DNA from: QHXN01 sp032162705
GTDB taxonomy: Bacteria > Acidobacteriota > Blastocatellia > Pyrinomonadales > Pyrinomonadaceae
NCBI GenBank assembly: GCA_032162705.1
Contig: JAVRON010000099.1
Span: 44,885 to 108,884, forward strand
Length of the DNA: 64,000 nucleotides
Direction: 5' to 3'
Position 1 is the first letter of the stretch. Every line of letters starts with the position of its first letter. The translations under genes were made by a program, and so were the position numbers. Positions 32,692 through 39,442 of this stretch are shown one piece after another. The notes under the pieces are model-generated. The model saw nothing but the letters and a program-made list of their open reading frames with translations. It searched no databases and was not told the DNA's origin.

Positions 32692-34137
32692 TCAGATGTG
32701 TTGCCGCATCTTCAGAATCTTGACGAAGGAGCCGGAGCGCAACTCGTCTGTTGTGAGGCCGCTCAGACGGACGGCCTCTTCTTCGGAGACCGCGCCGCAG
32801 TTGACCGCGCGCAGAAAGTAGTTGAGCAGTCCCTGACCCGTCGCGGCATCGTCGAACACGTCGCCGACGAGCGTGGCACGCGCGGCCTTCTCGACAAAGT
32901 TGCTCAGGCGCTCGGAGGCGGGCCCGAGACTTTCGAGGAAGAAGGTATAGACGGCTGCGTAGCGTGTGGGAAGTTGCGCGGGGTGCAAGTCCCAGCCCTG
33001 ATAGAAGGCGTTCGTCAGCGAGTGCTGGATGTGTTCGTAGTGCAGACGCCACGCGCGCCAGACGGTGCGACGGTTCTCCTCCTCCTGCTCCGGAGTGAGC
33101 GAGCCGACCGGCGCGGCGCGGTGCGCGGGAACGGGCATGATGTTGGTCGCGCCGTCGGAGAGCCAGACGCCCGTGCCGCCCAAAGCGACCTGCATCACGT
33201 TGCGCGCGAAGTCGCAGGCGGGGTGCATCATGTGCTGGTGCGCCGCTGTGATTTGACAGCTCGCAGTGTAGTCGTAGGTTCCGAAGTGCGCCGCCGTGCA
33301 TCGCCCGCGCGCCGCCTCGACAAGTAGCGGCAGGCCGCACTCGCCGCGCTGGTTGATGATCGACTGCGTCGTCTCGACCATCAACTCCATCTTCAAAGAC
33401 CCTGCGGGGAGCGAGCCTGCGCGCTCGAACTCGTCGAAGAGACTGGCGAGCGCGGCGACCTGTTCGGGGATTGTGACTTTGGGAAGCGTGACGACGAAGT
33501 TCTCTGGGAGCCTGCCGCCCGTCTCTTCGAGGAGCGTCGAGAGAAAGATGTCGAGCGTGCGCGACGAGCGCGCATACAACTCCTCCGTGAAGGTCTTGAT
33601 GCGAATGCCGATGAAGGGCGAGAGCGTGCCCGCTTCCAGTGCGCGCGCAACCTCCCTCGCCGCAGACTCGGCGTGGCCGTCCTCTTCGGCGTCGGGGCGG
33701 TTGCCGTAGCCGTCCTCAAAGTCTATGCGAAAATCCTCGACGGCCTCGCGCCGCAGCTTCTCCGCGACGCGCGTGTAGACCTTGTGCGCCAGCCACACGC
33801 CGCCGTGCTCGGCACGAAAGCCTGCCTCGTCGCGCTCGATTGCCTCGCGCACAGAGGAGTCGTCCGCTACCGAGTCCGGCAACTCGTCCGAGCCGGGCAG
33901 TTCGAGAGCGCGCGCGAAGACTGCGAAGTTCGGTGCGTACATGTCGAGCGCACGACGTGCGAGCGCGCCAAGTCGCTCGGTCGTGTCCGCCTTGAAGAGA
34001 TGCGCGCCGCCGTAGACCGTGTGAACCGGCTGTCGGCGGAAGGACTCGCCGGGGTAGCGCGCCGCGAACTCACGGTTAGCTTGCTTCAGGCGGGCGGAAG
34101 TCTCCCGCGTCGATTCGGTCGTCAGCGTTGTTCTCAT
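32692..34137 (-). CDS. CitE-like (HpcH/HpaI fold) aldolase/lyase family protein, DUF6986-like
   Basis: ATG 34137 is used because a GAGGAGA site precedes it; a longer in-frame start is unsupported. The 481-residue protein has a TIM-barrel signature of the CitE/malate-synthase superfamily: FEDGYGNRP near the middle, LPKVTIPEQV, the glutamate-bearing MELMVETTQSI, and HFGTYDYTAS with a metal-binding Asp. It lies divergent from the allantoin/urate genes. Superfamily members cleave or form C-C bonds with glyoxylate or oxaloacetate; a role in consuming glyoxylate from allantoate breakdown is my inference from context. Confidence 0.7.
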   Translation of the reverse strand: MRTTLTTESTRETSARLKQANREFAARYPGESFRRQPVHTVYGGAHLFKADTTERLGALARRALDMYAPNFAVFARALELPGSDELPDSVADDSSVREAIERDEAGFRAEHGGVWLAHKVYTRVAEKLRREAVEDFRIDFEDGYGNRPDAEEDGHAESAAREVARALEAGTLSPFIGIRIKTFTEELYARSSRTLDIFLSTLLEETGGRLPENFVVTLPKVTIPEQVAALASLFDEFERAGSLPAGSLKMELMVETTQSIINQRGECGLPLLVEAARGRCTAAHFGTYDYTASCQITAAHQHMMHPACDFARNVMQVALGGTGVWLSDGATNIMPVPAHRAAPVGSLTPEQEEENRRTVWRAWRLHYEHIQHSLTNAFYQGWDLHPAQLPTRYAAVYTFFLESLGPASERLSNFVEKAARATLVGDVFDDAATGQGLLNYFLRAVNCGAVSEEEAVRLSGLTTDELRSGSFVKILKMRQHI

Positions 34138-34218
34138 GCTTCTCCTCGCGTTGTAGGGCCGGAGCATTCTACCGCAGCACATTCCGGGGCGCGAGGCGGT
34201 TAAGATGAGCAAGGTCTA

Positions 34219-34247
34219 TTGCCAAAACCCGACTTCGTGTTTTAAGT
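34219..34247 (+). promoter_or_regulatory. Promoter for the urate-degradation cluster, apparently leaderless
   Basis: TTGCCA (34219-34224) and TTAAGT (34242-34247) are exactly 17 bases apart. The -10 ends 7 bases before the allB ATG at 34255, so transcription should start at or next to the start codon; no Shine-Dalgarno is seen. Confidence 0.6.
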
Positions 34248-34254
34248 TTGCCAC

Positions 34255-35700
34255 ATGCCTTCGACAGACCTGTGTATCCGGGGTCAACGCGTTATCACTC
34301 CCGACTCGGAGGGCCCGGCTGCGGTTCACATCCGCGACGGGCGCATCGCCGCTGTCGGTTCGTTTGAAGACGTGCCGGAGAATTGCTCTATCGTCGAAGC
34401 GGGCGACTCGGTTGTGCTGCCCGGTCTGGTCGATTCGCACGTCCACGTCAACGAGCCGGGGCGCACGCGCTGGGAGGGCTTCGCGACGGCGACGCGCGCG
34501 GCTGCCGCGGGCGGAGTGACGACCATCGTCGATATGCCGCTCAACAGCGTCCCGCCGACAACGACGACCGAAGGACTGCGTGAGAAACTCGACGCGGCTC
34601 GCGGTCAGTGTCGCGTGGACGTGGCCTTCTGGGGCGGCCTCGTGCCGGGCAACCTCGGCGCGCTCGCGCAGCTTTACGCAGGTGGTGTCGTCGGCTTCAA
34701 ATGCTTTCTCATCCCCTCGGGCGTTCAAGAGTTCCCGCACATGACCGAGAGCGAGCTGCTGCCCGCGTTGTACGAGCTGGCACGACTCGACGCACCGCTC
34801 ATCGTTCATGCAGAGATGCCGGGGCCCGTCGAGCGGGCACACGCCGACTGTTGCGAAGGAGAGGCGGCGGGCGACCCGCGGCGCTATGAGACGTTCCTGC
34901 GCTCGCGCCCGCGTGAGGCTGAGAATGAAGCCGTCGCGCTGATGCTCAAGCTCTGCCGTGAGACCGGCGCACGCGTACACATCGTCCATCACTCTTCAGC
35001 CGACGCGCTGCCGCTCTTGCGCGAGGCGAAGGCGTTGGAGCTTGCCTTCACGGCGGAGACTTGCCCGCACTATCTCTTGTTCGCGGCGGAAGACGTTCCC
35101 GACGGCGCGACCGAGTTTAAATGCTGCCCGCCCATACGCGAGCGCGAGAACCGCGAGCGTCTATGGGAAGCGCTCGGCGAAGGCACGATTGACATGATCG
35201 TCTCCGACCACTCGCCCTGCCCGCCCGAGATGAAGCGGAGGAGCGAGGGCGACTTCATGAAAGCCTGGGGCGGCATCTCGTCTCTGCAATTCAGGCTGCC
35301 TGTCATCTGGACTGAGGCGCGCAGGCGCGGCCACACACTTAAAGACCTCGCGCGCTGGCTCTCGCGCGAGCCTGCGCGGCTTGCCGGACTCCTCAGACGC
35401 AAAGGCTCGATCACGGTCGGTCGCGATGCAGACCTCGTCATCTTCGACCCCGATGCGACTTTCCGCATCACGCCCGAGACGAACGAGCACCGGCACAAGC
35501 TCACGCCGTACGAAGGACGCGAGTTCACGGGCGTCGTCGAGGCGACATACCTGCGCGGAGAAAAAATTTACGAGCGTGGCAAGTTCGCGGAGACGCCGAC
35601 GGGCGAGCTTATCCTGCGAGAAGACGAGCCGAAAGAGACAGTCGAATGGGACGACCCCGAAAACTTCGACGACCTAACCGGGAAAGATTTTGATGACTGA
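34255..35700 (+). CDS. allB: Allantoinase
   Basis: A 481-residue amidohydrolase that opens allantoin to allantoate. It has the metal-binding HVHVNEPG (His62, His64), the bridging-lysine segment GFKCFLIPSG (Lys149), IVHAEMPGP and VHHSSADALPL histidines, and DHSPCPPEMK with the catalytic Asp. Normal family length plus an acidic tail (ENFDDLTGKDFDD) produced by a local DNA duplication at its 3' end. First gene of the operon allB-alc-uraD-uraH-puuD, whose order is the reverse of the pathway. Confidence 0.95.
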   Translation: MPSTDLCIRGQRVITPDSEGPAAVHIRDGRIAAVGSFEDVPENCSIVEAGDSVVLPGLVDSHVHVNEPGRTRWEGFATATRAAAAGGVTTIVDMPLNSVPPTTTTEGLREKLDAARGQCRVDVAFWGGLVPGNLGALAQLYAGGVVGFKCFLIPSGVQEFPHMTESELLPALYELARLDAPLIVHAEMPGPVERAHADCCEGEAAGDPRRYETFLRSRPREAENEAVALMLKLCRETGARVHIVHHSSADALPLLREAKALELAFTAETCPHYLLFAAEDVPDGATEFKCCPPIRERENRERLWEALGEGTIDMIVSDHSPCPPEMKRRSEGDFMKAWGGISSLQFRLPVIWTEARRRGHTLKDLARWLSREPARLAGLLRRKGSITVGRDADLVIFDPDATFRITPETNEHRHKLTPYEGREFTGVVEATYLRGEKIYERGKFAETPTGELILREDEPKETVEWDDPENFDDLTGKDFDD

Positions 35701-35780
35701 CCTCGGAAAGATTTCGATAATCTCTGAGAGAGATGATAAAGGACTTCAACTAACCGAAGAGAGATGACAAAAGACTTCAC
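35671..35780. repeat. Local tandem duplications at the allB/alc junction
   Basis: GACCTAACCGGGAAAGATTT (35671) is repeated in diverged form at 35699, and a second pair (GAGAGATGATAAAGGACTTC near 35728 and GAGAGATGACAAAAGACTTC at 35759) duplicates the alc start codon region. The first copy opens a six-codon ORF ending in TAA. Confidence 0.8.
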
Positions 35781-36801
35781 GAATCTCGTAGACCTCGCCG
35801 CGGAACGTCTGGGCGGCGCGGTGCTCTTTGCCAATGACGACTTCTTCGCGCCGAAGGAGAATCTGCTCAAGGCAAGCGTGCCCGTCTTCTTAGAGGGCGA
35901 GTACACGGAGCGCGGCAAGTGGATGGATGGCTGGGAGTCGCGTCGTCGTCGCACGCCCGGCTTCGACTGGTGCCTGATACGCCTCGGGCTTGCGGGGCGC
36001 ATCCGCGGAGTCGTCGTGGATACGAGCTTCTTCCGCGGCAACTTCCCCGAAAGCTGTTCGCTCGAAGCCTGCTCCGCCGCAAGCAACGCCGACGCCGTGC
36101 AGTTGATGGATGAAGCGACGGAGTGGGTCGAGATTCTGCGTCTCTCGCGTCTTGAAGGCGACTCGCAGAATCCGTTCACCGTCGAGTCGGACGAGAGATT
36201 CACGCACCTGCGTTTCAAGATTTACCCCGACGGCGGAGTCGCACGCCTGCGCGTCTACGGCGAGGTCTTGCCCGGTTGGGAGAGCATCAGGCGCGCGGGC
36301 GGGCTGGTCGATCTAGCAGCAGTCGAGCAGGGCGGTCTCGTCGTCGCGACGAGCGACGAGTTCTTCGGCCATCGACACAATCTCATCATGCCGGGCCGCG
36401 CCCTCGATATGAGCGACGGCTGGGAGACAAAGCGTCGGCGGGGCCCCGGACACGATTGGTGCATCATCAAGCTCGGGGCGACCGGCAGCGTCCGCCGTGT
36501 CGAGGTGGACACCGCGCACTTCAAAGGCAACTTCCCCGAAAGCTGTTCGTTAGAGACGGCCCTCGCGCCCGATACCGAAACGACCGTGCCCGAGGCGGCG
36601 GCGGACGTTGAGACGACCGCGCTCGACCGGCTTGCATGGCGCGAGCTTCTGCCGCGCACGCTCTTGCAGGCACACACGCGACACTTCTACGAGGACGAGT
36701 TGAAGGACACAGGCCCGGCGACGCACGTGCGCTTCCGAATCTTCCCCGACGGCGGCATCAGTCGCCTGCGGCTCTACGGCAGTCTCGCAAACGATGTCTG
36801 A
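35764..36801 (+). CDS. alc: Allantoicase
   Basis: A 345-residue protein built of two homologous halves, as known for allantoicase: each has an FFAPKENLL / FFGHRHNLI segment, a DGWESRRRRTPGFDWC / DGWETKRRRGPGHDWC segment and an RGNFPESCSLEA / KGNFPESCSLET segment. It splits allantoate into ureidoglycolate and urea. The start ATG 35764 has a weak GAAGAGAG site and is the second copy of a duplicated start region. Its last codons and TGA lie in a 19-bp tandem repeat that runs into uraD. Confidence 0.95.
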   Translation: MTKDFTNLVDLAAERLGGAVLFANDDFFAPKENLLKASVPVFLEGEYTERGKWMDGWESRRRRTPGFDWCLIRLGLAGRIRGVVVDTSFFRGNFPESCSLEACSAASNADAVQLMDEATEWVEILRLSRLEGDSQNPFTVESDERFTHLRFKIYPDGGVARLRVYGEVLPGWESIRRAGGLVDLAAVEQGGLVVATSDEFFGHRHNLIMPGRALDMSDGWETKRRRGPGHDWCIIKLGATGSVRRVEVDTAHFKGNFPESCSLETALAPDTETTVPEAAADVETTALDRLAWRELLPRTLLQAHTRHFYEDELKDTGPATHVRFRIFPDGGISRLRLYGSLANDV

Positions 36802-36928
36802 CTTCAAAGGCGATGCCTGACTGCGAAGACGATGCCTGACTGCGAAGACGATGCCCGACTTCGATGACGACGCCTGACTTCAAGGACGATGCCCGACTTC
36901 AAAGAGCGAGATGCCCGACTTCAAAGAC
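36793..36928. repeat. 19-bp tandem repeat joining the alc stop and the uraD start
   Basis: Units starting at 36793, 36812, 36831, 36850, 36869 and 36888 (GATGCCTGACTTCAAAGAC type, 19 bp; the last 21 bp), ending with the uraD start ATGCCCGACTTCAAAGAC at 36911. The first unit holds the alc TGA. Most units contain an ATG in the same local context as the true uraD start. Confidence 0.9.
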
Positions 36929-37444
36929 CTTGACGGCCCCATCGGGAAGCTGAACCGACTCGGAATGGAAGAGGCGCGCGGGGTTCTGCTCGCCTGCTGC
37001 GGCTCGACGCGCTGGGCGGCGGATGTGGTTGCGCTGCGTCCCTTCTGGGACGTGGGGCAGTTGCTCATCATCGGCCAACGCGTCTGGCAAGAGCTTGGAA
37101 GCGAAGACTGGCTCGAAGCCTTCCGCGCGCACCCGAAGATCGGCGAAGCGAAGCCGGCCCCTTCGGCGGGCGAAGCGGCGCGGCGCTGGTCGGAGGGCGA
37201 GCAGGCGGGCGCACGCGAGTCTTCAAACGAGACGCTCGCCGCGCTCAGCGATGCTAACCGCGAGTATGAGGAGCGGTTCGGCTTTATCTTCATCGTCTGC
37301 GCCACGGGCAAGACCGCCGAAGAGATGCTCGCGCTCCTGCGCGCGCGACTCCCGAACGACACCCAGACCGAGTTGAGAGTCGCCGCCGGGGAGCAATGGC
37401 GCATCACTGTGCTTCGGCTCAAAAAATTTCTGAACGTGAAGTAA
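36911..37444 (+). CDS. uraD: OHCU decarboxylase
   Basis: A 177-residue enzyme converting 2-oxo-4-hydroxy-4-carboxy-5-ureidoimidazoline to (S)-allantoin. It has the catalytic-His motif FRAHPKIG (His74), NREYEERFGFIFIVCATGK and the C-terminal EQWRITVLRLKKFL helix, at normal length. The start codon is the last of a series of duplicated start regions, with a weak GAGCGAG ribosome-binding site; upstream decoy ATGs may lower its translation. Third gene of the operon. Confidence 0.95.
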   Translation: MPDFKDLDGPIGKLNRLGMEEARGVLLACCGSTRWAADVVALRPFWDVGQLLIIGQRVWQELGSEDWLEAFRAHPKIGEAKPAPSAGEAARRWSEGEQAGARESSNETLAALSDANREYEERFGFIFIVCATGKTAEEMLALLRARLPNDTQTELRVAAGEQWRITVLRLKKFLNVK

Positions 37445-37465
37445 CCGGAATCTACTGAGCTTCAA

Positions 37466-37810
37466 ATGAGCGGCATCACGACACATGTGCTCGACACGGC
37501 GCGCGGGCTACCGGCGGCGGGCGTGCCCGTCAAGCTGGAGACGCGGGTCGAGGGTGGCGGCTGGCACACGCTCGGGCGCGGCATCACGGACGCGGACGGT
37601 CGCGTGCGAGACATCCTTCCGCCCGAATACGTCCTGGCCGAAGGCTCTTACCGGCTGACCTTTGATGCGGCCTCGTACTTCGCCGCGCAGGACACACAGG
37701 GGTTCTACGCGGAAGTCTCTGTGGCCTTCGTCGTGCGCGACGCCTCGGCGCACTACCACGTGCCGCTGCTCTTGAGTCCACACGGCTACACGACATATCG
37801 CGGGAGCTAA
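37466..37810 (+). CDS. uraH: 5-hydroxyisourate hydrolase
   Basis: A 114-residue transthyretin-related protein that hydrolyses 5-hydroxyisourate to OHCU. It has the N-terminal ITTHVLDTARGLPAAGVPV and the invariant C-terminal YRGS, with HYHVPLLLSP before it. Fourth gene of the operon; puuD starts 3 bases after its stop, so the two are translationally linked. Confidence 0.97.
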   Translation: MSGITTHVLDTARGLPAAGVPVKLETRVEGGGWHTLGRGITDADGRVRDILPPEYVLAEGSYRLTFDAASYFAAQDTQGFYAEVSVAFVVRDASAHYHVPLLLSPHGYTTYRGS

Positions 37811-37813
37811 CGG

Positions 37814-38635
37814 ATGAAACAATTTCTTCCCAACTGGAGCGAGTGGCTCAACCTGCTTGCGCGCTGGTTCCACGTCTTCGCGGCGATCCTCTGGGTCGGC
37901 TCGACCTATTACTTCACTTGGCTCGACGGACGCTTTCAAGAGGAGGAGCGCGAGGCGGCGAGCGAAGGGGGCGAGCCGGAAGTGTGGATGGTTCACAGCG
38001 GCGGCTTCTACGTCGTCGGAAAGCGCAAGACGCCGAGCCTGCGTCGGCTCCACTGGTTCCGCTGGGAGGCTGCGTCAACGTGGCTGAGCGGCATGGTGCT
38101 GCTCACGGTCGTCTACTATCACGGCGGCGCGATGGTAGACCCGGACGTGCGCGACATCAGCCCGGCGATGGCGGGACTCTTCGGCGTCGGAATGCTCGTC
38201 GCCGGGTGGATTGTCTACGACCTGCTCGTCCAGTCGCCGCTCGGCAGAAACGAGAAGGCTTTCGCGGTCGTCGCCTTCGCGCTTGTCGTCGGCGCAAGCT
38301 ATCTCTCGACGCACATCCTGAGCGGGCGCGCGGCCTTCATGCACGTGGGCGCGGCGTTCGGCACGATCATGGCGGCGAACGTGTGGATGAGAATACTGCC
38401 CGCGCAGCGGCGCATGATCGCCGCCGTGAAGGATGGACGCGCGCCCGACCCCGCCGAGGGCGCACGAGCCAAGCTGCGCTCGAAGCACAACACCTTTATG
38501 GTAGTGCCGCTAGTCTTCACAATGATTAGCAACCACTACCCCGTCTCGACCTACGGCCACGATTACAACTGGCTGATACTCTCTGCGCTCGTCCTCGTCG
38601 GCTGGGTCGCCGCAAAGATCATCCGTCGCGCCTGA
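37814..38635 (+). CDS. puuD: Membrane urate hydroxylase (PuuD-type), without cytochrome domain
   Basis: A 273-residue membrane protein with about seven hydrophobic helices (WFHVFAAILWVGSTYYFTWL, WLSGMVLLTVVYYHGG, MAGLFGVGMLVAGWIVYDLL, FAVVAFALVVGASYLS and a C-terminal helix). HW(F/R)EA and SNHYP segments match the PuuD/YagU-like membrane urate oxidase that makes 5-hydroxyisourate. Classical PuuD is about 400 residues with a C-terminal cytochrome c; that part is absent here and no cytochrome gene follows. The electron acceptor may be encoded elsewhere. Last gene of the operon and first step of the pathway. Confidence 0.88.
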   Translation: MKQFLPNWSEWLNLLARWFHVFAAILWVGSTYYFTWLDGRFQEEEREAASEGGEPEVWMVHSGGFYVVGKRKTPSLRRLHWFRWEAASTWLSGMVLLTVVYYHGGAMVDPDVRDISPAMAGLFGVGMLVAGWIVYDLLVQSPLGRNEKAFAVVAFALVVGASYLSTHILSGRAAFMHVGAAFGTIMAANVWMRILPAQRRMIAAVKDGRAPDPAEGARAKLRSKHNTFMVVPLVFTMISNHYPVSTYGHDYNWLILSALVLVGWVAAKIIRRA

Positions 38636-38670
38636 AGCAATTAAGAGTCCGTTTCAAAAACGGTAGGTTA

Positions 38671-38764
38671 GCCACAGAGGCACAGAGATACAGAGATTAA
38701 GAAAAGGGGGTAAATAAAGACTACTCTTTAATTCTTAATCTCTGTGTCTCCGTGTCTCTGTGGC
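38671..38764. repeat. CACAGAG-family hairpin element, 33-bp arms
   Basis: Arms 38671-38703 and 38732-38764 are inverse complements at 30 of 33 positions; the loop is 28 bases and AT-rich. It lies after puuD and before the convergent oxygenase stop and likely terminates one or both transcripts. Confidence 0.9.
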
Positions 38765-38818
38765 AGATTTTGAAATGCTCCAATGAAGGCGTCATCCCTC
38801 GAAGAGTCGAACGGCGCT

Positions 38819-39418
38819 TCACCTGTACCAGCAGACAATCGAATGGCGCTCGCCGTGTGTGACGGGGGAAACTTCGTGCGTCGTCTCGGCGCGGAAGGCG
38901 ACGAGCGCGCCGGTCTCGCCGCCCATGCGCAGGCAGTCTCTTTCAAGGCTCGCGCCCGACGGGTGAAAAATGAGCGAGCCGCCGCAGTATGCGCCCGGCT
39001 CCGGCGTCCCGGTCTGCCGGTTGAGGAAGACGACCACCGACACCCTTCGAGCCTCCTGTTCGGAACGCAGCATCCCTGTGTTCCCATCCTGATGCGCCAC
39101 GAAATAGCCGCCCACCCCGTAGCGTAGAAACTGCGGCTCCTCGCATTGGCCGAGACTCGTACGGAAATGCTCCTCGACCGCGGGCTTGTGCTCAAGCAGC
39201 CGCCGCCTGACGAACTCCGCCGTCTCTCTTGAAGGCGTGATGCGCGTCGCCTTACGCACGCTCTCGTCCACGTAGCTCGACGCCGTATCCATGTAGACCG
39301 TGGCCGGGCCGCCGCGCGCGGAGCGCATCTCAAAGAGCATCTGCTCACACGTCCGCGCATCGAAAAATTCCCTCTCCAGAAGCAGGTCGAAACGCGCGAT
39401 GCTCTCTTGTGTAATCAT
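38819..39418 (-). CDS. 2-oxoglutarate/Fe(II) dioxygenase (prolyl 4-hydroxylase type)
   Basis: A 199-residue double-stranded beta-helix oxygenase. The iron ligands are visible: His109 and Asp111 in FVAHQDGN and distal His181 in ETTHEVSPV; Arg191 in GERHSIVCWYR should bind 2-oxoglutarate. GGSLIFHP is the usual strand before the distal His. Substrate unknown; could be protein-bound proline or a small molecule. It starts 24 bases after the stop of the upstream metalloprotease gene on the same strand, so they may be co-transcribed. Confidence 0.87.
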   Translation of the reverse strand: MITQESIARFDLLLEREFFDARTCEQMLFEMRSARGGPATVYMDTASSYVDESVRKATRITPSRETAEFVRRRLLEHKPAVEEHFRTSLGQCEEPQFLRYGVGGYFVAHQDGNTGMLRSEQEARRVSVVVFLNRQTGTPEPGAYCGGSLIFHPSGASLERDCLRMGGETGALVAFRAETTHEVSPVTHGERHSIVCWYR

Positions 39419-39442
39419 AATGATGTCTGTCGGCGTTGTCTG

